From Typha latifolia (lineage: Eukaryota > Streptophyta > Magnoliopsida > Poales > Typhaceae): DNA of 64,000 nt. The stretch covers positions 7,440,001 through 7,504,000 of the forward strand of contig CM034111.1 of assembly GCA_019914945.1 (NCBI GenBank). The letters run 5' to 3'. Positions 10,670-20,073 of this stretch are shown in pieces. The notes beneath the pieces were generated by a model. It did no database searches. It saw nothing but the letters and a program-made list of their open reading frames with translations, and was not told where the DNA came from. Position 1 is the stretch's first letter. The number at the start of each line of letters is the position of its first letter. A program made the position numbers and the translations under genes.

Positions 10670-11491
10670 ATGGAAGCAGGAGCGTCAGCATCCGATGTTC
10701 CCGCACCCAGCAGTGGTGCAGGAGAAGAAGCGGAGCAAGAAGAGAGCACGATAACTAGGAGGGCAATATGCTATAACGGTTGTGGCCGCCCGTCAAGCGT
10801 GTGCGTGTGCCCTCACCTCCCTTCCTCCCCTCTCCCCACTGCCACCACCATCATCATCCTCCACCACCCCCATGAGCTCCGCCGTAACCGGCTCGCGACC
10901 CTCCCTCTCCTATCTCGCTCCCTCCTCCGTCTCCACCTCATCTCCGGCCGCTGCCTCCGCCCCGACTGTTCCCCTCTCCTTGACTCCCTCTCCTCCCTAT
11001 CTCCTTCCTCCTCATCCCCCGTCCTCTTCCTCTTCCCTTCACCCGCCGCCACCGACCTTTCTGTCTGGGCCAAGTCTACCCTTCCTTCCTTGCGGTCCTC
11101 TCCGGTGCTCATCCTCTTCGACGGGACGTGGAGGCAAGCAAAGGAGATGGCGGTCGCGAGCCTACCGTTCTTGTCGCGGTTCGCGACGTGGGTCTCGCTC
11201 GGATGCGACGTTGCGGTCGAGGGAGAAAGCACCTTCGAGTCCGATCTGATCTTGAAGAAGGAGCCGTTCAAGGGATGCCTGAGTACGATGGAGGCGGTGG
11301 CGAGGGCGCTGAGGGTGCTAGAGCCTGAGGGGAGGGGTTCGGAGGCCGAGGAGTGGTTGATAACTATACTGAGGGCCATGGTTCGGTTCCAGGCGTCTCA
11401 TTTGAAGCCAATGAACCCGAGGCCAAGGATGAAGAAGAAGAAGGAGATGAAGGAGAAGAGTGAAGAAACATGCTCACCAGATGCTCGATGA
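10670..11491 (+). CDS. DTW domain protein, probable tRNA-uridine aminocarboxypropyltransferase
   Basis: A 273-residue single-exon reading frame. The chosen start is ATG 10670, the first ATG in frame. Residues 1-30 are a low-complexity acidic lead. C34, C38, C45 and C47 (CYNGCGRPSSVCVC) form the zinc-type cysteine cluster of DTW proteins. HHPHELRRNR (65-74) and the signature DGTW (151-154, followed by RQAK) identify the family, and GCLSTMEAVARAL (202-214) is the conserved C-terminal helix region. The tail is lysine-rich (255-263). Family knowledge: DTW proteins (E. coli TapT, human DTWD1/DTWD2) transfer the 3-amino-3-carboxypropyl group of S-adenosylmethionine to a tRNA uridine, making acp3U. 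Which uridine this one modifies cannot be told. No stop or frameshift is seen. The 5' half is strikingly GC- and Ser/Leu/Pro-rich. It is the only intact non-transposon gene in the window. Confidence 0.92.
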   Translation: MEAGASASDVPAPSSGAGEEAEQEESTITRRAICYNGCGRPSSVCVCPHLPSSPLPTATTIIILHHPHELRRNRLATLPLLSRSLLRLHLISGRCLRPDCSPLLDSLSSLSPSSSSPVLFLFPSPAATDLSVWAKSTLPSLRSSPVLILFDGTWRQAKEMAVASLPFLSRFATWVSLGCDVAVEGESTFESDLILKKEPFKGCLSTMEAVARALRVLEPEGRGSEAEEWLITILRAMVRFQASHLKPMNPRPRMKKKKEMKEKSEETCSPDAR

Positions 11492-11530
11492 AAGTACCAC
11501 AGGAGAAATCAATTGACAGGGGATTTTTGA

Positions 11531-11925
11531 GTAAGTGCTTAAGTTGTAGTTTTTTTATTGGATTTTTTAAAGACTTCCACCCTTATTGGTTCCACAGAAT
11601 TTTGGAAGGATTTCTTGGTCTAATGTATGAGCGAGGTATAGTTTACCTCGAGTTTCCATTTTAGTAGTTAGTTGTATTCGTTTGCTTCCTCTTTAAATGC
11701 TTATGTCTCGCCCAACTCCTTTCATTAGCTCCTTCCAGTTTGAGCTTCTGTTGTTCTGATAACGGTAAGAACAAGGGGAAGCCATCTTGCTGACAAATGT
11801 GCTCAAGTACACTTGACCAAACTCTTGAACTTCACGCTGCTTTTATTTTCGCCTTTTGCATCAAGTTACTTTCATCCTACTGTTGCTACGTTTCTCACTG
11901 AATTTCGGGAAGACTCTTTTTGCAG
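11531..11925 (+). other. Probable 3'-UTR intron of the DTW gene
   Basis: A strong donor (GA|GTAAGTGC at 11531) and a good acceptor (T-rich tract, then TTTTTGCAG ending at 11925) bracket 395 bp of T-rich sequence. The donor is 39 nt after the stop codon, within the usual 50-nt limit, so splicing here should not trigger nonsense-mediated decay. The downstream exon also has a 29-codon open stretch (about 11925-12014), so an alternative C-terminus is possible but less likely. No transcript data were available. Confidence 0.5.
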
Positions 11926-12177
11926 GTGAAGGTGCTCTGACAAGCCGATTGCTGGATCCAAGGGATGGGCAGCACGAGAACCTCGAGCAGCTGATATCGT
12001 CCATTGTGCACTAGTTTCATGAAATAAAAAATTTATATCAAGTACTCTGCGCTCAGGCAAATTAATTTGTGATCCTTTTTTTTTCTTATACTTCGCAGAG
12101 TAGTATTTCCAAAATTATGTACGTAAGGTAGTGGCATTCGGAAATTTGTAAGTAGATATGCCTTCTTTTGGTTGTAC

Positions 12178-12183
12178 AATAAA
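12178..12183 (+). terminator. Poly(A) signal, DTW gene
   Basis: AATAAA in GTACAATAAAGCG, about 690 bp after the stop codon and in the putative second UTR exon. A second AATAAA lies upstream at 12023-12028. Both are plausible plant near-upstream elements. Confidence 0.45.
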
Positions 12184-13331
12184 GCGATCAATCCAGATTT
12201 GTTTGATGGGAGGTAGATCTTTAGGATAAAATCCGATAATAATTTTTCGGAAGGTTATTGTATCAAGTTCTTTTGTTTTCCCGTTTGATTGGATTCTTGA
12301 CTCCTAATAAGATGCTTGTCATAAGAACTCACTTCCAAAAAGGACGAACAAGTGACCCCTATTTGTCTGCTGGGACTCTTAATTGATTAGTATTCCCGAC
12401 AATCATATGTATGTGCTGCTTTCATGCTTTTCAGCTTGTAATATATTCCTCAATGACCTTTTTCTGATTTATGTCTAAATTATTGATTTATTTTTTCTCT
12501 TTTCACTCAATGGGTGACATGACAGAGTGGGTAATGCATGACCTTTCGACAAATTTGCCACTTCTATAATTCTATCCAGGCTCTCTTCCACCAATCTTTA
12601 TTCTTTTGCTTGAAGTATAATGATATTCACAACTTACTGATCGACCTTTCTGGTGGTTGTGCTTGATGAATTTTATCATTCTTTAGCTTTTGTCTAATGA
12701 GCTTGAAAAGAAAGAGAACTGATACCACTCTGGCCAACCCACTCATTTCGAGCTAACCACATAGGGACCACATAAATATTTAGGTGTTGACCACATTTTA
12801 ATTATCGAATGAATATTGAAACCTTAACTTTGTCAAACATTCTTTTGTAGGTGATTTGCATGAAAAACTTACCTAGTTTTCAACTTTATTACTTAAGACT
12901 GTTACGAACTGACTTGATCCGTAGTTGTTACGAACCGACTTGATCTAATGCGTAACGCTTCTAGACCAGTTGAGGATATGGATTTCAAAGGGAATTGCGG
13001 AGGATTTAGCCATTGGATCTTGTTGAATTTCGAATATATTATCGCCCTTGAAGAGAGTTTTCCAACGAATCTAATATCGCAACGTTTGGATCGCTAGATC
13101 TTGAGATATCTGCTGAATAGTAATGAAAGGTCGAATGAACCCGAGCTTGTTAGCCCTTCAATGGCTAGATAGGTGCTTGGATAATTTCTAGATTCAAGGG
13201 AGAGAAGTTACTGCGGAAGAGGGTGATTAGGAGTTAGAGGAAGCCGACGAAGGACTTAGGCGGTAGAAGGAAGGAGATGGGAGAGGCGCATGATAAGGTT
13301 CTACGCTACCAAAAGATAGGTCTACAGAACA
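12184..13331. other. Intergenic; possible decayed LTR near 12900-13330
   Basis: No coding region is supported. The segment at about 13020-13130, read on the minus strand, resembles the U5 block of family A LTRs (GATATCTC.AGATC, then a TTGTTGGAAA-like run and a (T)ACAATATATC-like run). It is flanked by two GTTACGAAC.GACTTGATC repeats (about 12901-12950). This suggests an old, diverged relative of an A LTR; ends could not be defined. Confidence 0.4.
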
Positions 13332-13492
13332 TGTAACACCCATAAAAAAAAAAATTAGTTAGTGCACACGCCATGCGCGTGCACTCTAATCATAGCGCAC
13401 GCGCTAAGCGCATGCACTGACTTCTTCTTCCTTCCCCCACCTCTCGCAGTTGTAGAGCTAACTCCACTCCGCTTTCTTCTCTTCCTCACCCC

Positions 13493-13500
13493 TATTTAAA
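13493..13500 (+). promoter_or_regulatory. TATA box of the family E LTR
   Basis: TATTTAAA about 160 bp after the LTR start, followed about 30 bp later by a CT-rich initiator-like region (CATCTCTCTCTCGCTC). Assignment is by position only. Confidence 0.45.
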
Positions 13501-13860
13501 TCCCTTTCCCCTTGAGCTTTTTCACTTTTCGCAACATCTCTCTCTCGCTCTTCCACCCTCTCCCTCTCTTCTCCTCCGAGCCGCTAAAGCTTTCATCGCG
13601 GACAACGAGTCACCGGAGCGCCGGTAGCCAACCAAACCCCTCATCTCAATCTCTGGGTTAGCCTCCATCCCCTCTTTAGTTTAATTTGAAAATAGCCTAG
13701 TTAATCATGATTAATTTTGAGTTTATTTATTTCTGCCTTCACCGAAGAAATTCGCCGACCGGCAACCTCGGGTCGACTGCCATGTCGCCTCCCACCGCCG
13801 GGTTACTTAGGCACAGGCGGCCACCACCGCCGGTGGTGGCTTCGCTCGTCAGCTTCGACT

Positions 13861-15818
13861 GACCCACCTCTTCACATAGAAGAGGTAGGTACTCGAGATG
13901 AGGGCTTCGAGCCCATCTTGCACTGAATTGGGAAGCTCCATGGCTGTCAGCCATGGAGTTCCTAGATTCTCACCCACCGGCCACACTAGCACTGAGGTCG
14001 ACTTGGGGAGGAGTTGCTGGAGCTAGTCTGCCGATGACGGGGATCTCCGGTAGCAGCCCCGTTCTGTGTGGGGGTTGATCAAACCCTCACTAGTTGTGTT
14101 GGCTACGGGGTGGGCCACAGCCCACACCTGTAGCCACTAGTGGACTGGGCCCGTTAGCCCGATCCACCCAACTTGTGTTGGCCACGGGGTGGGCCGTAGC
14201 CCACGCTCGTAGCCAGTAGTGGATTGGGCTTGTGAGCCCAGTCCACCCGACTTATGTAGACTACGGGTGGGCCGCGCCCCACTCCCGTAGCTAGCTGTTG
14301 GCTGGGCTTGTGAGTCTAGCCCACCCGACCCTATGGGTTACAGTGTGGGCCGCAGCCCACACTTGTAACTAGGGGTGGATTGGGCTCAGCCTAGTCCACC
14401 CCAATATTTTCTGTTTGGCTATTTTGATGGGCTGGGCTCTCAAGCCTAGCCCACCCAAAATCTGGGCAACTACAGTGTGGGCCAAGGCCCACACCTGTAG
14501 CTAGCCATTTTTTTTTGGCCTTGTGGACTATAGGTAGGCCCACAGCACACTTTCTCAGCATAATCCTGACTAGGCCTTGAGCCCAGCGCAACCTTAGACC
14601 ATAGACTAATTTATTATTAGTCTTTTAATTTTTTTTCTTCTTAATTCTGTTGGCTACATAAATTATATTTATTTTATTTTTCTCAACCATGTAATTAATA
14701 AAATTAGGATTAATACATAATTAAAATAGGTATTTGAATTTATTAGTCTTTTCAATTATCTTCGACACTTGCAAAATGTGAACGACTCTAAATGATCTCT
14801 TTTCAAAAATTAATACCAAATAATATAATCGGACCTAGAAAATCAAACTTAATTTATACAACAAGGTAGTTAGTTCTATAAGTTCATCAATCTTATGTTT
14901 TATTTTATTTATAATTATTAGACCCACCTCTTTACATGGAAGAGGTAGGTACTCGAGATGACGGCTTCGAGCCCATCTTGCACTGAATTGGGAAGTTCCA
15001 TGGACGTCGACCATGGAGTTCCTCAATTCTCACCCACTGGCTGCACTGGCCGGTAGTTCAAAACACTCCTGCACCCAAGTCGACCTCGTCGACTTGGGGA
15101 GGAGTTGCTGGAGCTGGGTTGCTCACGACGGGGATCACCGGCAGTAGCCCCGCTCTGTGTGGGGGTTGATCAAAACTCCACCAGTTGTGTTAGCTACTGG
15201 GTGGGCCGCAGCCCACACTCGTAGCTAGCAGTGGACTAGGCCCGTGAGCCCAGTCCACCCGACTTGTGTTGGCCACGGGGTGGGTCGTAGCCCACGCCTA
15301 AAATTTTTTGTTAGGATATTTTGATGGGCCGGGCTCTCAAGCGCAGCCCACTCGAAATCGGGGTAACTATAGTGTGGGCCAAGGCCCACACCTATAGCTA
15401 GCCATTTTTTTTTTGGCCTTGTGGACTGTGAGTAGGCCCACAACCCACTTCCTCAGCATAATGCTGACAGGGCCTTGAGCCCAGCCCAATTTTAGACCAT
15501 AGACTAATTTATTATTAGTCTTTTGTTTTTTTATCTTCTTAATTTTGTTAGCTACATAAATTATATTTATTTTATTTTTCTCAACCATGTTATTAATAAA
15601 ATTAGGATTAATACATAATTAAAATAGGTATTTGAATTTATTAGTCTTTTCAATTATCTTCGACACTTGCAAAATGTGAACGACTCTAAATGACCTCTTT
15701 TTAAAAATTAATACCAAATAATATAATCAGACCTAGAAAATTAAACTTAATTTATACAACAAGGTAGTTAGTCCTATAAGTTCATCAATCTTATGTTTTA
15801 TTTTATTTATAATTATTA
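13861..15818. repeat. 1-kb tandem duplication inside the family E LTR
   Basis: Copy 1 (13861-14930) and copy 2 (14931-15818) both begin GACCCACCTCTT and include GAAGAGGTAGGTACTCGAGA, a GTTGCTGGAGCT segment and an AT-rich tail ending ATTTATAATTATTA. Copy 2 is about 180 bp shorter, mostly because it has fewer 79-bp subrepeats. A third GACCCA at 15819 restarts the unit, then diverges. Confidence 0.85.
14094..14407. repeat. 79-bp hairpin-rich subrepeats
   Basis: Four tandem units (starting 14094, 14173, 14252, about 14330; period 78-79 bp) each contain two short hairpins, GTGGGCCGTAGCCCAC-like and GGGCTTGTGAGCCC-like, separated by TAGTGGA/TCCACCC. A looser fifth unit follows. The second kilobase copy keeps about two of these units (15183-15300). 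Structural role unknown. Confidence 0.8.
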
Positions 15819-16784
15819 GACCCATTATTGTGCGGGAAGGATCTCGAAATTCATGAAGAGCCGACTAATTAGAAGAGTAAGACGGATTCCAGAGATATCC
15901 CAAGAAAGTAGAATTCTATAACGAAAATGCATACTTATGTCATTTCTTACCTGCATTAATTAAATGTCGTTTCTTACTTGTAAAAAATTACATATTATTT
16001 CATACTTGCATTAATTACATGTCAATTCTTACTTGCATTATTTATCATTTAATGCACATGTATGATAGACTCTATGCATTGCTGTTATTTTGATGATTAT
16101 GTTAAATAAATAATAGAGGTCATGGCACCACGTGCACGTATCATTGATAGTCAAGTCCTAGCTAGGTTGTTTCCTCTCACCCACTCAACCCGGGGTTAAG
16201 AGTAGAGTGTATTATATAGTATTATATTAGCGGTCTACACCTGAGGTCGATAGCTGGTGGAGCATTCAGGTGATTACACTGCCCTAGTTAGAGACTAGTC
16301 TAGTATGATATTAGAAAATATGAGTGAGAAGTAGGGATTATAGTTCTAGCGGTACCCGAGGACGCAAGGTCAGGGCGTCTATCTAGCCATACCCGTCGCC
16401 TTATGTGATAATTCTGCTATGTGCGATGATTTCCTAGAGTGGTGTTGATGAGCCTACGACTGGGGTCCTTAGTCTGGTGGCCAAAGATAACCGATCATAT
16501 GCAACATTGTCAGGCATGTATGGGCGATAATACCGCTAGATGACTAGTCCCCCTCGATTTCATGATGCTTTGTGAGACATGTCATTGTGACTCAGTTTCT
16601 GTGTGGATTTCTATCTAAATTGAGCTATAATGATGACATTATTAAAAGTCATAATGTACACTTTTCCTGACATGTTATGGGTTTGCATTTCTATTTATCA
16701 TGCAATACAATATTCTTAGATTACTATTAGATTACTTTTGGTTTGAAGAATTGCAAAATTATTAGAGAAAAGCTGTTGAGTTCA

Positions 16785-17107
16785 CATCGCGTTCACACGC
16801 GCGTTTGAACACAGTGCATTCACAAACGCGTTCGAACGCGAGTACTTGCGTTCACACAGACCGACAGCTGCGTTCACAAATGCGTTCGAACGCGAGTACT
16901 TGTGTTCACACAGACCGAGAGCTGCGTTCACAAACGCATTCGAACACAGGTACTGCATTCACATAGACCGAGAGCTGCGTTCACAAACGCGTTCGAACGC
17001 AACCTGAAGATTTCAAGTTGTCGCGTTCGAACGCATTCGAGCCCGTTCGAACGCACCTAAGATCAAGTCATGCCGTTCGAACGCACCTGCGCCGCGTTCG
17101 AACGCAC
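16785..17107 (+). repeat. Palindrome array in the copia-type LTR
   Basis: There are five perfect GCGTTCGAACGC palindromes plus several one-base variants, separated by GCGTTCACACAGACCGA(C/G)AG-type spacers of about 50-60 bp. The same 12-mer fills the U3 of gypsy families A and B. The CCGACAG spacer resembles the A spacer GCAAATACCGACAGGCGCG near 4753-4772. Confidence 0.9.
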
Positions 17108-17179
17108 CAACGAAGTTTGATAAAATTGAACTTTCGTGAGTACGAATGAGACTTGGATTTAGCTCTATCTTGGAGATCA

Positions 17180-17187
17180 TATATAAG
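17180..17187 (+). promoter_or_regulatory. TATA box of the family D LTR
   Basis: TATATAAG about 75 bp after the last palindrome of the array and about 470 bp before the LTR end. It is the only good TATA match in this LTR. Confidence 0.5.
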
Positions 17188-17652
17188 TATTGTGATGCCC
17201 TATCTCTAGTGTGGTTGTAGAAGCATTATTGAAGGAGACTTCTTGAGGCTACATCGGTTCTTCAACTAACAATGTTCCACTCATCTACAAAAGCTAATCT
17301 TTCGTCTTAAGGGCGATCTAGACGAAAGATCAATCTTGAGGGTTATTGAGGTTGGACTTCAATCACGAGAAGCAGTGAATCGTAGGTTCTAGCGAGCAAG
17401 ACTGAGAGGAATAAAGTCGTTTGGATCGACGGGTTGTTTTGTGAGTCAGTCTTGTAACTGCTACTATTCTAGTGATTGGTTTTGATCCGAGTTTGGATCC
17501 GTGGTTTTTTCCCGTTTGGGTTTTTCCACATTAAAATCTTGGCGTTCATCTCTGCTTTCGTTCTTAATATTTCTATGGACTTTTACTTAAGCGAACGAGT
17601 GATATCATTGCCTAGTATTTAGATACATAATTGTGTCTAAATGTTTTTCAAT

Positions 17653-17664
17653 TGGTATCAGAGC
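17653..17664 (+). other. Family D primer-binding site
   Basis: TGGTATCAGAGC, complementary to the initiator tRNA-Met 3' end, two bases after the LTR. A second copy with one change (TGGTATCAGAGT) lies at 18925-18936 after the truncated LTR. Confidence 0.9.
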
Positions 17665-17694
17665 GGGTTCTCTCACCCTTTGAGAGAGATAGGC

Positions 17695-18372
17695 ATGGAT
17701 TTTCATAGAAATGGACCATCATCTATTAGACCTCCTATCCTAGATGGATCAAATTATGGATATTGGAAAGCTAGGATGAGAGCTTACTTGAAGTCTATAG
17801 ATAAACGAGTATGGTTTGCCGTTGTGAACGGTTGGAGTCGACCAATGTACATGGTGGATGATAAACTTGATGATAAACCGATAGAGTCATGGGATAGGTC
17901 AGACTATAAAAAAGTTGGATGGAATAGCAAGGCAATAAATGTAATTTTTAGTTATGTTTCCTCGGAAGAATTTTGAAGAATTTCTACTTGTGAGATAGCA
18001 AAAGAAACTTGGACGATCTTAGAAACTACTCACGAAGGAACTATGGCTGTAAAACTTTTTAAACTTCAGAGGTTGACTACTAGTTTTGAAACTCTACGTA
18101 TGGAGGAGAATTAGACATTTGATGAATTCTATGCAAAGCTGAGTGATATAGTCAACTCCAGTTTTAACCTAGGAGAGAAAATTCCTAAAAACAGAATTGT
18201 CCGTAAGATCCTTAGGTCTCTTCCAGAGAGGTTTCGGGCGAAAGTTATAGCTATTGAGGAAAGTAAGGACATCGATTTTATGAAAGTTGAACAATTAGTA
18301 GGAAATCTACAAACATTTGAGTCCAATTTTTCAAAACTGAGGAAGTCCAAAGGGATTGCTCTATCATTGTAG
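17695..18372 (+). pseudogene. Copia gag, copy 1
   Basis: The frame opens at ATG 17695 (MDFHRNGPSSIRPPILDG) and ends at TAG 18370. It has a DUF4219-like start (LDGSNYGYWKARMRAYL, residues about 16-32) followed by the UBN2 gag domain (ETWTILETTHEG...LQRLTTSFETLRMEE). In-frame stops at 17974 (replacing Arg in EEF.RIST) and 18112 (replacing Glu in EEN.TFDEF) kill it. No CCHC knuckle follows: the homology stops at RKSKGIALS, earlier than in copy 2. Confidence 0.88.
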
Positions 18373-18760
18373 CCCTTTTTACTGATCTTTTATGAACACA
18401 TTTGTGATGACTAAGCATGAGGTCAAACTGTGCAAATCAACGTCAATAGTGAGCTATTTAAAAAAAAATTTCATGATGTTATGCTCACTCAAGAATATAC
18501 ACACATTATGAGCGCATTAAATTTAGTTTAATTATCATAGAAGTCGAGAGAGTGAACAAATCAGAAATGATACAATATACTGCAAGATGACAAAATTGAC
18601 TATAATAACTCATAATCAAGAGAAAAAATCATATTTATATGTCAAGAGTATATTATTGAATCTAGGAGTGTATCAAATTTTTTTTATGACAAAAAACTCT
18701 TGACAAATCTGAAACTAACACCAAAGAAAAGTTCAGAGTAAAGAAAACCTAAAAAGAAAT
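18372..18760 (+). other. AT-rich spacer inside family D
   Basis: 389 bp with no coding frame and no match to the other D parts seen by eye. It separates gag copy 1 from the second, truncated LTR. It may be a remnant of a lost internal region or captured DNA. Confidence 0.5.
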
Positions 18761-18922
18761 GAGTTTGGATCCGTGGTTTTTTCTCATCTGGGTTTTTCCA
18801 CGTTAAAATCTTGGCATTCATCTCTGCTTTCGTTCTTAATATTTCTACGGACTTTTACTTAAGTGAACGAGTGATATCATTGCCTAGTATTTATATACAT
18901 ACTTGTGTCTAGGGGTTTTTCA
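18761..18922 (+). repeat. Family D LTR, last 162 bp
   Basis: Matches the end of the 5' LTR from GAGTTTGGATCCGTGG to GTTTTTCA (17490-17650). It lacks U3 with its palindrome array and TATA box, so it cannot act as a promoter. It is followed by PBS and gag as in a normal element. Confidence 0.85.
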
Positions 18923-18966
18923 ATTGGTATCAGAGTAGGTTCTCTCACCCTTTGAGAGAGATAGGC

Positions 18967-19713
18967 ATGGATTTTCATAGAGATGGACCATCATCTATTA
19001 GACCTCCTATCCTAGATGGATCAAATTATGGATATTGGAAAGCTAGGATGAGATCTTACTTGAAGTCTATAGATGAACGAATATGATTTGCCGTTGTGAA
19101 TGATTGGAGTCCACCAATGTACATGGTGGATGATAAACTTGCTGATAAACCAATAGAGTCATGGGATAGGTCAGACTATAAAAAAGTTGGATGGAATAGC
19201 AAGACAATAAATGTAATTTTTAGTTGTGTTTCCTCGGAAGAATTTAGAAGAATTTCTACTTGTGAGATAGCAAAAGAAACTTGGACGATCTTAGAAACTA
19301 CTCACGAAAAAACTATGGCTGTAAAACTTTCTAAACTTCAGAGGTTGACTACTAGTTTTGAAACTCTACGTATGGAGGAGAATGAGACATTTGATGAGTT
19401 CTATGGAAAGCTGAGTGATATAGTCAACTCCAGTTTCAACCTAGGAGAGAAAATTCCTGAAAACATAATTGTCCATAAGATCTTTAGGTATCTTCCAGAG
19501 ATGTTTCAGGCGAAAGTTACAACTATTGAGGAAAGTAAGGACATCGATTCTACGAAAGTTGAACAATTGGTAGGAAATCTATAAACATTTGAGTCCAGTC
19601 TTTCAAAACCGAGGAAGTCCAAAGGGATTGCTCTATCCACAATTGAAGAAATTATAGAAGAGTCTGATGATGAAGGTGATTTAGATGTTGAGATGTTGGC
19701 CATGTTCGTCAAA
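18967..19713 (+). pseudogene. Copia gag, copy 2
   Basis: Highly similar to copy 1. ATG is at 18967, with an early in-frame stop about 40 codons in (TGG to TGA near 19085). The frame is then open from 19096 to 19584 through the UBN2 domain, with another stop at 19582. It extends further than copy 1 (STIEEIIEESDDEGDLDVEMLAMFVKK) and is joined at 19713/19714 to LTR sequence at a short AAAAG.TAATCTTTCG overlap. No zinc knuckle or pol follows. Confidence 0.85.
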
Positions 19714-20073
19714 AAGTTAATCTTTCGTCTTAAGGGTTATCTAGACGAAAGATCAATCTCGAGGGTTATTGAGGTTGGACTTCAATCACGAGAAGCAATG
19801 AATCGTGGGTTTTAGCGAGCAAGACTGAGAAGAACAAAGTCGTTTAGATCGACGGGTTGTTTTGTGAGTCAGTATTATAACTGCTACTATTCTGGTGATT
19901 GGTTTTGATCCGAGTTTGGATCCGTGGTTTTTTCCCGTTTGGGTTTTTCCACGTTAAAATCTTGGCGTTCATCTCTATTTTCATTCTTAATATTTCTACA
20001 GACTTTTACTTAAGCGAACGAGTGATATCATTGCCTAGTATTTAGATACATAATTGTGTCTAGGGGTTTTTCA
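19714..20073 (+). repeat. Family D LTR, last 360 bp
   Basis: Corresponds to 17293-17650 of the 5' LTR, ending GGGGTTTTTCA. It lacks U3 and TATA. Family C internal sequence starts at the next base, with no matching duplication on the other side of D. Confidence 0.85.

Larger units (their letters stand above)
13332..16773 (+). mobile_element. Family E: long-LTR retrotransposon piece
   Basis: It starts TGTAACACCC, the start typical of long plant LTRs, followed by a T-poor U3 with CATGCGCG/GCGCACGCGC motifs. It then has a TATTTAAA box (13493-13500), a CT-rich leader (13525-13580), and long non-coding sequence with an internal 1-kb tandem duplication. No LTR 3' end, PBS, gag or pol is found before family D begins at 16774, so this is one incomplete LTR (at least 3.4 kb). 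Ty3/gypsy membership, for example a Tekay/Del-type chromovirus, is inference from LTR style only. Confidence 0.6.
16774..17650 (+). repeat. Family D 5' LTR
   Basis: 877 bp from TGTTGAGTTCACATCGCG to GTTTTTCA. The first third is a palindrome array (16785-17107), then a TATATAAG box (17180), and a U5 ending in a segment shared with the truncated LTRs at 18761 and 19714. The 3' end is fixed by the PBS two bases later; the 5' end is the best TG match and is less certain. Confidence 0.75.
16774..20073 (+). mobile_element. Family D: Ty1/copia gag-only composite
   Basis: The order is LTR (16774-17650), PBS, gag, 390-bp spacer, truncated LTR (18761-18922), PBS, gag, truncated LTR (19714-20073). No protease, integrase or RT is present. 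Both gags are UBN2-type, typical of Ty1/copia. The outer flanks (AAAGC before, CTCTA after) do not match, so the unit is a recombinant of at least two copies rather than one clean insertion. It would depend on an autonomous copia partner. Confidence 0.75.

Noticed and set aside
10813..11379. 188-codon antisense frame within the DTW gene
   Set aside because: A shadow of the GC-rich sense frame; the DTW motifs are all in the sense frame.
13717..13926. 69-codon frame in the family E LTR
   Set aside because: Lies in a region that is tandemly duplicated at 14931 without keeping the frame; no domain.
16785..17107. Regularly spaced palindromes resembling a CRISPR array
   Set aside because: The setting is a plant LTR. 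Spacers are themselves repeated, there is no leader or cas gene, and the same motif is in dozens of LTR positions.
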